From: Archangium violaceum Cb vi76
Lineage (GTDB): Bacteria > Myxococcota > Myxococcia > Myxococcales > Myxococcaceae
Direction of reading: 5' to 3'
Length of the DNA stretch: 64,000 bases
Assembly: GCF_000733295.1 (NCBI RefSeq)
Contig: NZ_JPMI01000098.1
Location: 1 to 64,000, forward strand
This document shows positions 8,507 to 17,609 of this stretch, one piece after another. Position 1 is the first letter of the stretch, and each line of letters opens with the position of its first letter. The translations under genes and the position numbers were made by a program. Below the pieces are notes generated by a model. It ran no database searches. It was not told the DNA's origin and saw only the letters and a program-made list of their open reading frames with translations.

Positions 8507-9841
8507 ATGCTAACGACCTTCCGACGTGTGTCCGTTCTGGTCCTCGCCTCCGCGCTCCTTGCCTGCGCCACGCGTGGTGCAACGCCCACCTCCGAGCCCT
8601 CCACCGAATCGCCGATGAAGACACCTTCCGCCCTGGACTCCTCCGCCGAGCAGTACGTGAAGCTGGTCCTCGCCGTGGGCCAGCATGATGCCCACTACGT
8701 AGACGCGTACTACGGGCCCGAGGCCTGGGCGAAGGAGGCCGAAGTCGCGAAGCTGCCCCTGCCAGTGATTGGCGAGCGCACCGCCGCGCTGGTGAAGCAG
8801 GTGGAAGCGGTGCCGGTGCCCGGGGATGAACTCGTCGCGATGCGCCGCCGTTTCCTGCTGACCCAGCTCTCGGCCCTCGGCGCGCGCGTGCGGATGCTGT
8901 CGGGAGAGACGCTGACGTTCGACGAGGAGAGCCAGGCTCTCTATGCCGCGCGAGACCCGGGGCACACCGAGGCGGAGTTCGAAGCGGTACTCGCCGAGCT
9001 GGAGCGGCTCGTACCCGGCCAGGGTTCACTGTCCGAGCGTCTGGAGCGCTTCCGGAAGGACTTCGTCATTCCCAGGGAGAAGCTGGACGCCGTCTTCCGC
9101 GCCGCCATCGAGGAGTCGCGCCGCCGCACGCTGAAGCACGTGGCGTTGCCCGCCCACGAGACGTTCACCCTGGAGTACGTCAACAACAAGCCTTGGGGCG
9201 GTTACAACTGGTTCAAGGGCAGCGCGAAGAGCTTGATTCAAATCAACACGGACCTGCCTCTCTTCATCATGCGCGCCATCGACCTCGCCGCGCACGAGGG
9301 CTATCCCGGCCACCACGTCTACAATGCGCTGCTGGAGCAGCACCTGGTGCACGAGCGCGGCTGGGTGGAGTTCTCGGTGTACCCGCTCTTCTCGCCCATG
9401 TCGCTCATCGCCGAGGGCAGCGCCAACCATGGCATCGAGCTGGCCTTCCCCGATGCGGAGGCGTACCTGCGCGACGTCCTCTTCCCGCTCGCGGGGCTCG
9501 ACCCGAAGCGCGCTGCCGACTACGTGCGGATGGAGGAGCTGACCGAGAAGCTGTCCTACGTGGTCAACGAGGTCGCGCGCCGGTATCTCGATGGCACCAT
9601 GAGCCGGGAGGAGGGGCGCGACTGGCTCGTGCGCTACGGGCTGCTGTCCCCCGAGCGCGCCACCCAGCGGATGGTCTTCATCGACCACAATCGCTCGTAC
9701 GTCATCAACTACAACCTGGGGCGTGACATGGTGAAGCAGTACGTGGAGCGGAAGGCGGGCTCGGGCGCTTCGCACGAGCGACGCTGGGAGGTGTTCCGCG
9801 AGTTGCTGTCCTCGCCAGCGCTGCCTGCCGATCTTCGCTAG
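8507..9841 (+). CDS. DUF885 family lipoprotein (putative metallohydrolase)
   Basis: This 444-residue protein starts with a lipoprotein signal (LVLASALLACA, lipobox LLAC). It belongs to the DUF885 family by its hallmark HEGYPGHH near residues 263-270 and the downstream EGSANHGIE near 302, which together look like a zinc site of a gluzincin-like peptidase. It is slightly shorter than many family members. The ATG at 8507 was chosen because the signal peptide starts there; an earlier in-frame start at 8438 would bury it. It stands alone, with no operon partners. The substrate is unknown; a periplasmic peptidase or amidase is likely. Confidence 0.82.
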   Translation: MLTTFRRVSVLVLASALLACATRGATPTSEPSTESPMKTPSALDSSAEQYVKLVLAVGQHDAHYVDAYYGPEAWAKEAEVAKLPLPVIGERTAALVKQVEAVPVPGDELVAMRRRFLLTQLSALGARVRMLSGETLTFDEESQALYAARDPGHTEAEFEAVLAELERLVPGQGSLSERLERFRKDFVIPREKLDAVFRAAIEESRRRTLKHVALPAHETFTLEYVNNKPWGGYNWFKGSAKSLIQINTDLPLFIMRAIDLAAHEGYPGHHVYNALLEQHLVHERGWVEFSVYPLFSPMSLIAEGSANHGIELAFPDAEAYLRDVLFPLAGLDPKRAADYVRMEELTEKLSYVVNEVARRYLDGTMSREEGRDWLVRYGLLSPERATQRMVFIDHNRSYVINYNLGRDMVKQYVERKAGSGASHERRWEVFRELLSSPALPADLR

Positions 9842-10065
9842 AGGCCGCATTCTTCTTGACCGCGCGCGAGGAGCTCAAGCCGTTGGCTGTCTTCACCCTC
9901 CGCCCCACCCCTGACATCTTCATGGCGCTCGAGAGCCGGAGTGTGCGAGATCCCTCGGGCCGCGACGTTTCGCGAATGTCGGCGACATGTCGCCGGCAGC
10001 CGCCCTCCCCCTCCCAGACCCTTCCCCGCGAGGGTTCTCCTCTGAAGAGCCCCTCATCGGAGTGT

Positions 10066-10081
10066 TGGCACGAGGCGTGCT
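10066..10081 (+). promoter_or_regulatory. Probable sigma-54 promoter
   Basis: TGGCAC, five bases, then GTGCT places GG and GC at the -24/-12 spacing of sigma-54 promoters, with one departure from TTGCW. It lies about 55 bases upstream of the lipoprotein start at 10136. The same TGGCACG-N4-GTGCT form occurs at 35119. The rest of 9842-10135 shows nothing further. Confidence 0.4.
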
Positions 10082-10135
10082 CAAGGATTCCCCGAGTTCG
10101 CGGAAGCATCCTCGAACCCCGGAGAATCCACCACG

Positions 10136-10559
10136 ATGCATGCCCCCCGTTGGAAGAAGCTGATGTTCGCCGCCAGCCTCGCCGTCCTCCCCGCCTGTGG
10201 GATGGAGGCGCCGGACAGCCCCCAGTCCAAGGAGTCCGACCCGTCAGCGCCCACAGTCCTCCCCCGTGTGCGGTACCTCGCACCCGCGGCCCGCCTCGTG
10301 CGGTCCGCGGGTGCTTCATTTCGACATGAGCCAGCAGGCGCTGGAGGCCCTCGCCAAGGCCGTCAAGCAGGGCGTGGCCTTGGTCCGCAGCTCGCGCCTC
10401 ATGAGTGGACTCGTGCCGCGCAAGAGCGAGGTAGACGACGCGCTGGGCTTCGTCGCCTCCGGTAAGCTCAACCCCGCCAAGTCCCGCGTGCTCCTGCAGC
10501 TGGCGCTCACCCGGACGAAGGACCCGGCGCAGCTCCAGCGCTACTTCCAGGAGTATTGA
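10136..10559 (+). pseudogene. Small lipoprotein gene with frameshift
   Basis: One frame starts at 10136 with a lipoprotein signal (KLMFAASLAVLPACG, lipobox LPAC) and a Pro/Ser-rich linker. Coding character then moves near 10310 to a second frame, which gives MSQQALEALAKAVKQGVALV and a helical region ending in QRYFQEY at 10559. This is best explained as one gene with a frameshift or internal deletion, although an independent 77-residue protein from the ATG at 10327 is possible. No family is recognised. Confidence 0.45.
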
Positions 10560-10791
10560 CGGCCAGGAGATCCTTCACGTCAACGAGCGGCTATTCTCCG
10601 CCAGCAGGTACTGGCCATTGACGTTGGCGAAGCCCACCTGGTGGTTCTGAGTGCAGTCCTCCGGGGGCGGCGTGCGCATGTCCATTCATCTCCTCCGGGA
10701 ATGCTCGGGAATACACCAGGCGCGTTGGGCCATTCGCGTGACATGGGCCTGAAGGAGCAGGACGGTCTCCGGTGTCTGCCCATGATGCTCA

Positions 10792-10878
10792 ACAGCGCCC
10801 TGGGGGATGGGGTGATGCTCCGGGCCACCTTCGCTCTCCCGCCTCGGCTGCCGCGCTGCCGCCAATCACACTGGCTCC
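10792..10878. repeat. 87-bp dispersed direct repeat, copy 2
   Basis: This copy matches 4256-4342 at 85 of 87 positions, same orientation; the two differences lie next to each other. It lies just past the 3' end of the PNP-STAND gene. Shortly after it the 14-mer ACAATCTGTACGAC (10911 onward) also occurs near 4545, downstream of copy 1, hinting that more than the 87 bp was once shared. The stretch 10560-10925 contains nothing else I can identify. Confidence 0.85.
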
Positions 10879-10925
10879 GTCTTCGTCGTCGCTGTGTTCG
10901 TCGTCATCGGACAATCTGTACGACC

Positions 10926-13900
10926 TCAAGATTCCGTGAAACGGTTGAAAGTGGCGATGCGCTCTTGAAGTTCGGAAGATAGCGGGCGCTGGAGAGCTTC
11001 GTGAAGCGCCAGGGAATGTCGAAGAACGATCGCTATGTTCTGAGCAAAGGCGAGCGGGAGTCGTTCGAAGAAAGGCCAAAGCAGTTCGACAGCCTCGTCT
11101 ACTGTGGAGAGAGCCTCCGCCCTTCTTCCAAGTTCGCTCAATATAGTGCCCAGGTTGTTGAGGCTTCCAGCAAGGTTGGGCAGGAAGGCGTCCGGGTTGC
11201 GCTCCGCCAGGGCTCGACGAAGCTCGACGGCCTCCCTGGCCGCCTCCAGCGCCCCCTCTCTTCTTCCCAGTCTGCTCAACATGGTGCCCAGGTTGTTGAG
11301 GCTTACAGCGAGGTCGGGCCGGAAGGCATCCGGGTTGCGCTTGGCCAGAGTTCGGTAGACTTCGACGGCCTCTCTCGTTGCCTCCAGCGCCTCCGCCCTT
11401 CTTCCCAGTTCGAGCAACCTGGCGCCCAGATTGTTGAGGCTTGCGGCGAGGTTGGGCCTGGATGCGTCCGGGTTGCGCTCCACCTGGGCTCGACGGAGTT
11501 CGACGGCCTCTCTCACCGCCTCCAGCGCCTCGGCCCTTCTTCCCAGTTCACTCAACCTGCTGCCTAGATTGTTCAAGCTCATGGCAAGGTCGGGTCCGAA
11601 GGAGTCTGGATTGCTGTCCGCCTGGGCTCGACGAAGTTCGACTGCCTCCCTCGCCGCCTCCAACGCCTCCGCCCTTCTTCCCAGTTCACTCAACCTGTTA
11701 CCCAGATTGTTCAGGCTCATGGCAAGGTCGGGGCCGAAGGCGTCTGGGTTGCGCTCCGCCAAGGCTCGGTAGACTTCGACAGCCTCTCTCGTTGCCTCCA
11801 GCGCCTCCGCCCTTTTTCCCAGTTCGCTCAACATGGTGCCCAGGTTGTTGAGGGTTCCAGCAAGGTCGTGCTGGAAGGCGTCTGGATTGCGCTCCGCCAG
11901 GGCCCGTTTGAGCTCGACGGCCTTTCTCGCCGCTTCCAGCGCCTCCTCCCTTTTACCCAATTCGCGCAACCTGATGCCCAGGTCTTTGAAAAGCCGTGCC
12001 CTTTCAGCGAATTCTCCCTCATCCGCTGAGGCCGGTAGAGCATACAAAAGCTTGCGAGTCGTCCACTCGGCGACTCTACGAAGTGAAACCGTGGACGTGG
12101 GAATACCCGCTATCTCCATCTCGCGGGCCAACTCCACGTCACCACCCCCCTCGAGCCGGTCGGCCAGTATGTCTCCAATGACCGACAAGGCGGTACGCCG
12201 TCCAATGGCCTTCGCGGTTTCCAGCGCAAGGAGCGCACGAGACCGTAGCGGACCCGCAAGCAGTTGTTCGAGCCACGGACGAACAACATCAGGCTGAGTG
12301 GCAGATGCACGGCCAAGCACTTCCAGTCCCGTGCGCACGGCCTGTGGGTCCTCATCGGGAGGGAACACCCGGTCAATCCAATCGGGCAGAGGACGCTCTC
12401 CCTGAAGCTTCGGCGAAGCGACTCGAAGAACCATTCCTTCGCCCAAAAGGTCTGGCTCCAGGGCCGGAAGGAACAGGGAAGCCCCCTCGTCCGTGCGCTG
12501 ATAGATCCGCTGAAGCAGCAGGAGCAGTTCCCTCTCGTCTTTGGAGAAGGAATGACCGAGGAACCGACGGGCAACGGCCATCGCAGCAGAAGGCTCCGCA
12601 AATCCTCCACGAAGTGTGGCCGCAGCAACCATCTGGCGAGCCAATGACCGTTGTAGCGAAAACGCCACGTCAGCCTGCTGGGCGCGTACTTCCCAGAAGC
12701 GTTCTTCGTGGTCGAGGCTCACGTCCATCAACGTGTTCACCTCGAATGGAAGACCCTCCACCGATGCAAGTGCAGCCATGTGCAGGTAGAGCACCCGCTC
12801 GAAATGTTCGTCACTGAGCGAGGGCGGAGAACGCTTCACGTACACCTTGCCTCGCCTCGCAGCGAACCTCTCCGCCGCCTCGTGGAACACCTGCTCGCGC
12901 TCGGCCAGCTTGATGGCCAATGGTGACAGTTCACGAGGAGGCGTCGCATCAAGCAAGGCCCCCAAGGACGTGTCAGCCTGCCACAGCGACTGCCACCAAT
13001 CACCGCTGTTTCGAGCCAGGAGCAAGAGACGCATCCGGCGGAGTACGCCTGTGCCCTCCTGCTTTGAGTAGTGAAGAACGCGAAGGAGCACCTCGCGCAA
13101 TTCGGAACGGATCTCCGCGTAATCGAGCACCACCAGCACCGGCTGCCCGAGCGACCACAACCGTTCGAACCAGTCACCGGGAACCACCTTCGGCAGGAAA
13201 CCAGCGGCCCAGCCCATGGCCCTCCGGCGGCGTGTCCATTCCATCGCGAGCCGCGTCTTGCCCACCCCACCCTCGGCATGGAGCAACCGCACCGCGACTG
13301 GCGGCCCTTCGTCACACCAGCGCTCGAGCTCCGCGAGGATTTCCTCTCGTCCTCGCTCGTGGAAGGGCACCACCTCGTAGCGCGCATTGAGGAGCGCAGA
13401 CGGAGGCGGGTTCTCCGGCAGTGTCTCCTCGGTTCCTGGCACCAGGATGTCGTCAAGACCAGGGACCACCTCCACCTCGACGCGCTCGCGGAGGAACGCC
13501 AACAGGCACTCGGCCGAGGCCCGGGCGGCGAACTCCTTGAAGTGGTCGTCGCGTCCATGGTTGGCGAAGTCCATCACGCCCTTCATCACCAGCGCGTCGA
13601 GCTTCCGGTCCCGTTGAGCGTGGGCCAGCGCGCCGATGGCCGCTGCCTCCATCTCCAAACCCAGCATCTTGCGCATGTGCTCGGAAATGAAGCTCCAGAC
13701 CTCCTCATCCTCGACGACCTGGTTACCACTGCCCATCGGTGCGACATGGACTTTGAAAGGCACCAGCGAACCAGACGGAGCGCTGTCGGGAAGACGGTTG
13801 CGTTGCTTGATGAGAATCCTGCCGATACGCTTCCTCCCCTCGTCGGTGAGGGTGAGCGAGCCATCCTGGACGTGACCGGACGTCCAGAGAGACTCGATGA

Positions 13901-14510
13901 CCTTCTCCCACTGCGGGCAGGCCTCATGACATTCGGGAAGCATCGACGGATCCGCGATGCCCTCGTGCAGCTTCGCCAGTACCCAGTTCTCCTGCCACTC
14001 GTAGGGGATGGGACGCCTCTTCCACCATTCCGCATCCCGGAAACGCGCGGCGAAATCGAAGGGCTCGAGCGCCACCTTCCAGTCGTCGCGGAGGTTGTAC
14101 GTCTTGAGGTCCTGCTGCACCTCCTCGGGGAGCCGCTTACCGGTGTCGTGGAAGAACAACCGCTCCGCCGCGATCACATCCCCGAGATTCGTCTTGCCGG
14201 GGCGTCCCGCGCACACGCCGCACATCGCCACGCACCGGGGACGGTATTCCGCCACCAGGGGAAGCAGCGCGTTCGTCGCCGCCACTCCGCCCATGTCCCC
14301 CGCCTGTGCCACCGCCACACGGAGTCCCCGATTCCCCTTGCCGTAAAACGTGCGGAACGCGACCGGAAGACCGTTGGGACCCTTCTCTTCCTCCCAGCGA
14401 CTCCCCGTCCAAGCGCCAGCTTCCACCTGAAGCGCCGCACGGTACTCCAGCGTTATCGCGGTCAGGATCACGACGTCGACACTGCGCTTACGGCCCCCGC
14501 TCGCGGACAT
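10926..14510 (-). CDS. PNP-STAND-TPR protein (predicted NLR-like antiphage sensor)
   Basis: This 1194-residue protein has three parts. Residues 10-340 are a nucleoside phosphorylase/nucleosidase (PNP_UDP) domain with VVILTAITLEY, MCGVCAGR plus GDVIAAE (near 97-115), LGLEMEAAAIGA and VMKGVMDFANH. A STAND/NACHT-like P-loop ATPase follows, with Walker A HAEGGVGKTRL (411-421), Walker B VLVVLDYAE (458-466) and a sensor arm LLLLARN (496-501). Residues 844-1165 are seven 46-residue TPR-type repeats. PNP domains attached to STAND or other sensors are known to act as nucleosidase effectors in bacterial immunity (Detocs, some AVAST/CBASS systems) and in fungal NLRs. By analogy the TPRs would sense a phage protein and the PNP domain would destroy nucleotides. 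I chose the ATG at 14510; a TTG at 14546 is possible. A Uma2 nuclease gene is divergent. The ligand and exact substrate are inference. Confidence 0.85.
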   Translation of the reverse strand: MSASGGRKRSVDVVILTAITLEYRAALQVEAGAWTGSRWEEEKGPNGLPVAFRTFYGKGNRGLRVAVAQAGDMGGVAATNALLPLVAEYRPRCVAMCGVCAGRPGKTNLGDVIAAERLFFHDTGKRLPEEVQQDLKTYNLRDDWKVALEPFDFAARFRDAEWWKRRPIPYEWQENWVLAKLHEGIADPSMLPECHEACPQWEKVIESLWTSGHVQDGSLTLTDEGRKRIGRILIKQRNRLPDSAPSGSLVPFKVHVAPMGSGNQVVEDEEVWSFISEHMRKMLGLEMEAAAIGALAHAQRDRKLDALVMKGVMDFANHGRDDHFKEFAARASAECLLAFLRERVEVEVVPGLDDILVPGTEETLPENPPPSALLNARYEVVPFHERGREEILAELERWCDEGPPVAVRLLHAEGGVGKTRLAMEWTRRRRAMGWAAGFLPKVVPGDWFERLWSLGQPVLVVLDYAEIRSELREVLLRVLHYSKQEGTGVLRRMRLLLLARNSGDWWQSLWQADTSLGALLDATPPRELSPLAIKLAEREQVFHEAAERFAARRGKVYVKRSPPSLSDEHFERVLYLHMAALASVEGLPFEVNTLMDVSLDHEERFWEVRAQQADVAFSLQRSLARQMVAAATLRGGFAEPSAAMAVARRFLGHSFSKDERELLLLLQRIYQRTDEGASLFLPALEPDLLGEGMVLRVASPKLQGERPLPDWIDRVFPPDEDPQAVRTGLEVLGRASATQPDVVRPWLEQLLAGPLRSRALLALETAKAIGRRTALSVIGDILADRLEGGGDVELAREMEIAGIPTSTVSLRRVAEWTTRKLLYALPASADEGEFAERARLFKDLGIRLRELGKREEALEAARKAVELKRALAERNPDAFQHDLAGTLNNLGTMLSELGKRAEALEATREAVEVYRALAERNPDAFGPDLAMSLNNLGNRLSELGRRAEALEAAREAVELRRAQADSNPDSFGPDLAMSLNNLGSRLSELGRRAEALEAVREAVELRRAQVERNPDASRPNLAASLNNLGARLLELGRRAEALEATREAVEVYRTLAKRNPDAFRPDLAVSLNNLGTMLSRLGRREGALEAAREAVELRRALAERNPDAFLPNLAGSLNNLGTILSELGRRAEALSTVDEAVELLWPFFERLPLAFAQNIAIVLRHSLALHEALQRPLSSELQERIATFNRFTES
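11016..11981 (-). repeat. Seven 138-bp coding repeats (TPR array)
   Basis: The 3' third of the PNP-STAND gene consists of seven 138-base units, each encoding 46 residues with the consensus LGRRAEALEAAREAVE, then RNPDAF and NLG. Six are close to identical, and the last (from residue 1120) diverges after 20 residues. Internal similarity at the DNA level is high enough to allow unequal recombination and rapid change of copy number. Confidence 0.85.
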
Positions 14511-14751
14511 GGCCGAAGCGTAGCGACGCCTCACGAATCCCGACAAGCAAAGCCCCTACCAGACTTCAGACGCCGACATTTCCAACTCCGGGAGTCCATT
14601 CTGGAGCACCTGGGACTGCCCACGGCAGGTGCGAGCCTGACCCCGGCGCGAGCGCCACCCCAGGGCGCAGGGTGTTGAGGCTTACTCCTGGTCGCTGCAT
14701 CGGGAAAGTGCCCCCGCCTCTCGTCCCTACCTGGGATGTCAGATGGTCGGG

Positions 14752-14757
14752 TAGACT
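14752..14757 (+). promoter_or_regulatory. Possible -10 box (TAGACT)
   Basis: TAGACT lies 58 bases upstream of the Uma2 gene start. The same hexamer precedes the genes at 48119 and 61895, so it may be a vegetative -10 element. No convincing -35 is visible. The rest of 14511-14814 shows no feature. Confidence 0.3.
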
Positions 14758-14814
14758 GGTGGAGTTGGGATGGGGCACCGTCCCGCGGGCGTTCGAACCA
14801 CCAGGAGGCGACAG

Positions 14815-15402
14815 ATGGGGACGGGGAAGAAGCCGGCAACCTACGAGGACATTGAGGCACTGCCGGTCGGTTGGGTGGGGGAGATTCTGGAGGACGAGTT
14901 GGTGGCCTCGCCAAGGCCCGCCATGGGGCATGTCCATACCGCCTCGATCTTGCACATCGTGCTGGGAGCACCCTTCTCCCTGGGGAGCGGAGGGCCCGGT
15001 GGGTGGTGGATCGTGTATGAGCCGGAGCTGCACTTCGGCCGGGATGTCCTCGTGCCGGACCTCGCGGGATGGCGCCGCGAGCGCCTGCCGGAGCCGCCGT
15101 CTCCAGACGAGCCCTTCATGACGCTCGCTCCGGACTGGATATGCGAGGTGCTCTCGCCCTCGACGGCCCTCATCGACCGGACGCGCAAACTCCCCATCTA
15201 CCACCGGGAGGGCGTGGCGCACGCCTGGCTGGTGGAGCCGCGCACGCAGACGCTGGAGGTGTTCCGGCGCGAGCCCGTGGGCTGGCTCCTCACCGCGACG
15301 CATGGCAACGGGGAAGTCGTGCGCGCCGAGCCCTTCGACGCGGTGCCACTCGGGTTGGGCTCGCTCTGGTTGGGACGCGGTGAGGCTCAGGCCCGGCCAT
15401 GA
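14815..15402 (+). CDS. Uma2 family (DUF820) putative endonuclease
   Basis: This 195-residue protein has the PD-(D/E)xK-like core of the Uma2/DUF820 family: an early glutamate region (GEILEDELVASP), VPDLAGWRRERLP, then PDWICEVLSPST and the Lys in RKLPIYHREGVAHAWLVEP. These proteins are small restriction-fold nucleases common in cyanobacteria and myxobacteria, with roles that are mostly unknown. The ATG at 14815 has a perfect AGGAGG nine bases upstream. It is divergent from the PNP-STAND gene with about 300 bases between them. A defence role is possible but rests only on position and fold. Confidence 0.83.
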   Translation: MGTGKKPATYEDIEALPVGWVGEILEDELVASPRPAMGHVHTASILHIVLGAPFSLGSGGPGGWWIVYEPELHFGRDVLVPDLAGWRRERLPEPPSPDEPFMTLAPDWICEVLSPSTALIDRTRKLPIYHREGVAHAWLVEPRTQTLEVFRREPVGWLLTATHGNGEVVRAEPFDAVPLGLGSLWLGRGEAQARP

Positions 15403-15425
15403 GTGGCCCCGGTGGGCCAGGAGCT

Positions 15426-17609
15426 CTACTGCGCCCGCCTCCGGGACCGGCGCTGGAGCACTCCCGTGGCGGCGAGCACCCCCACCGCCACGGCGCTCGT
15501 GAGGGAGCCCGCCAGGAGCCCCGGCGTCCGGTACTCGAAGCGCACCACGTGCCGCCCCTTGGACAGGGGCACCGCGCGCACGGCGTGGTTGGCCGGATAC
15601 ATCGGCAGACGCCGGCCCTCCTCGCTCGCCTCCACGCCCGCGAAGTACGACTCGTTGAGCACCAGCATGCCCGGTGAGGAGAGCGTGACCTCGACCTCGA
15701 CCACATCCCCCTCCCGGCGGATGCGCTCCACCGGCCGGGCCGGACCCGTGGGCGCGTGCTTCAGGCTCGCGTCCACCCCTTCCGCCTCGGCCTCCAACAC
15801 CACCTCCCCACCGGGACGGAAACGCGAGGAGCCCAGGTAGTCCACCACCTGGGCACGCGGCAGCACGGTCACTCCCCCGGTGACATACGCGCGCGGCAGG
15901 AAGCGCCGCAACGGCACCGCCATGGCATCGGCGCGCTCGTCATGGCCCAACGCCTGCTCGCGCTGCTCCGGCCTCAGCTCGGATGGCGAGGCGATGAAGA
16001 GCCGCGAGCCGAACACGCCCGCGAGCTTCCCCACCCACTGCTCCTGGTTGCGCAGCACCAGCTCGTTGTACCGGGCGGAGAAGCCCTGCAGGTACACGTT
16101 GGCCGTGGGCAGCCCGTGCAGCGCGCCCCGCAGGGGGATGAGCGCCGCGTTCTGCACCGCGTCCAGTTCCGGACCCGGCTCGTGGGACCGCGCCGGCTTC
16201 CACAGGAAGACGTAGTTGAAGCCCTCGCCCGACACGCCGTTGCGCTGGAGCACCTCCGCGAGCGGGGGCGGCGCGTAGAAGTCCACCGGGGCGGTGAGCA
16301 CCAGACGGCCATTGGCGAGTCCCAGGTCCAGCGCCACTCCCGCGAGCGCCACGTACGACAGCACCGGCACGAGCGCCCGGCGCCATGCCGCCAGCGCCAG
16401 GGCCCCGGCGAGCAACAGGGCCCACGAGGCGGGCCCCCATACACCCATGAAGGTTCCGGCCCCCGCGGCCAGCGCGCATAGCGCTCCCGGGAGGAAGCGC
16501 GAGCGATCCCACCGCAGGACCTGTTGGGCGCCCCGCGCCGCCAACAGCGGAAGGGCCAGCATGACGGGGCCAATGGCCTTGACGGGGAACTGGAACGACT
16601 TCCAGAACGGGACGATGGCCGAGAAGAGCGACCACAGGGGGGTGGCCGAGCCCGTGGCGAGCACCAGCGAGACCAGGGCGATGCCCACCAACTGAAACCG
16701 CAGCCTTCCCCGCGCCAGGCTCCCCCCGAGCACGAGCGCCACCACCCCGAGACCCAGGTAGGTCATCTCGAACATGACGTCGCGGCCCGCGAGCGCCCCG
16801 GGGTCCACCATGCCGGAGAGCTGGTGCAGGTCGAACCGCCAATAGTCCGGACTGACGATTCCCGCCCCGCTCGAGCGCGGGGACTCGCGGAAGAGCATGA
16901 GCGAGGGCACGAGCTGCACCGCGGACAGCGCCACCGCGAGCACCGTCCCGAGCGCGAGCGACCGGGCCGGGCGCACCCACTGCCGGGGCCGCGTGGGCCG
17001 CACCATCAGCACGGCGGCGCCCATCAGGCCCATGATGGACAGGTGCGGATCCCCCGCGAGCAACATCCACGCGAGCGACAGCGCGAGCACCACCGGGCGG
17101 AGCCGCCCACCCGTCCGGCACCGCAGCGCGCCCCACCACAACCACGGCAGCGCCGCGGCCGCCAGGGACGTCGCGGTGAACTCGGTGACCCCGAGGAAAT
17201 AGGGGCCCAGCGTGTAGGCGGTGGCCGCCAGCGCCGCGAATACCGGACGCAGGCCGAGCGCACGGCCCAGACGCCAGGTGCCCAGCAGGGCAGTGGGCAC
17301 CGGCACCAGCATCTGGAGCACGAAGGCGGCGTGGAACGGCAGCACCGTGAAGAACACCGTGCTCGGGTGGAACGTGCTGATCACGGGCACGGCGATGAAC
17401 GGCATGCCCAGTCCATCCCACGGCCACCACTCCGGCAACGTGCCCGCGCGCAGCGACTCGCTCAACACGCGCTTGAGGGGCACGAACAACCGGCCCATGT
17501 CGCGCCGGAAGGGCAGCTCGCCCAGGAAGAGGAGCCCTCGGAAGACGAAGAGCGCGACGGCCACCGGCACGAGCAGCGGCCCGAGCGCCCGCAGCCGGCG
17601 CCCGCTCAT
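15426..17609 (-). CDS. YfhO-like polytopic membrane protein
   Basis: This 727-residue protein has about a dozen hydrophobic segments over the first 450 residues, followed by a large extracytoplasmic domain and a last membrane helix close to the C-terminus. The layout, plus the early GLGMPF motif in WWPWDGLGMPFIAVP, fits the YfhO/GT-C-like membrane glycosyltransferase group, which decorates cell-envelope polymers. The start codon overlaps the stop of the upstream methyltransferase gene (ATGA), so the two were co-transcribed. The C-terminus ends in an Arg-rich cytoplasmic tail. The sugar and acceptor are unknown. Its upstream partner is broken, so the pathway may no longer work as designed. Confidence 0.75.
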   Translation of the reverse strand: MSGRRLRALGPLLVPVAVALFVFRGLLFLGELPFRRDMGRLFVPLKRVLSESLRAGTLPEWWPWDGLGMPFIAVPVISTFHPSTVFFTVLPFHAAFVLQMLVPVPTALLGTWRLGRALGLRPVFAALAATAYTLGPYFLGVTEFTATSLAAAALPWLWWGALRCRTGGRLRPVVLALSLAWMLLAGDPHLSIMGLMGAAVLMVRPTRPRQWVRPARSLALGTVLAVALSAVQLVPSLMLFRESPRSSGAGIVSPDYWRFDLHQLSGMVDPGALAGRDVMFEMTYLGLGVVALVLGGSLARGRLRFQLVGIALVSLVLATGSATPLWSLFSAIVPFWKSFQFPVKAIGPVMLALPLLAARGAQQVLRWDRSRFLPGALCALAAGAGTFMGVWGPASWALLLAGALALAAWRRALVPVLSYVALAGVALDLGLANGRLVLTAPVDFYAPPPLAEVLQRNGVSGEGFNYVFLWKPARSHEPGPELDAVQNAALIPLRGALHGLPTANVYLQGFSARYNELVLRNQEQWVGKLAGVFGSRLFIASPSELRPEQREQALGHDERADAMAVPLRRFLPRAYVTGGVTVLPRAQVVDYLGSSRFRPGGEVVLEAEAEGVDASLKHAPTGPARPVERIRREGDVVEVEVTLSSPGMLVLNESYFAGVEASEEGRRLPMYPANHAVRAVPLSKGRHVVRFEYRTPGLLAGSLTSAVAVGVLAATGVLQRRSRRRAQ

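Noticed and set aside
11016-11981. CRISPR array
   Set aside because: The regular 138-bp units are coding TPR repeats in one frame and have no spacers.
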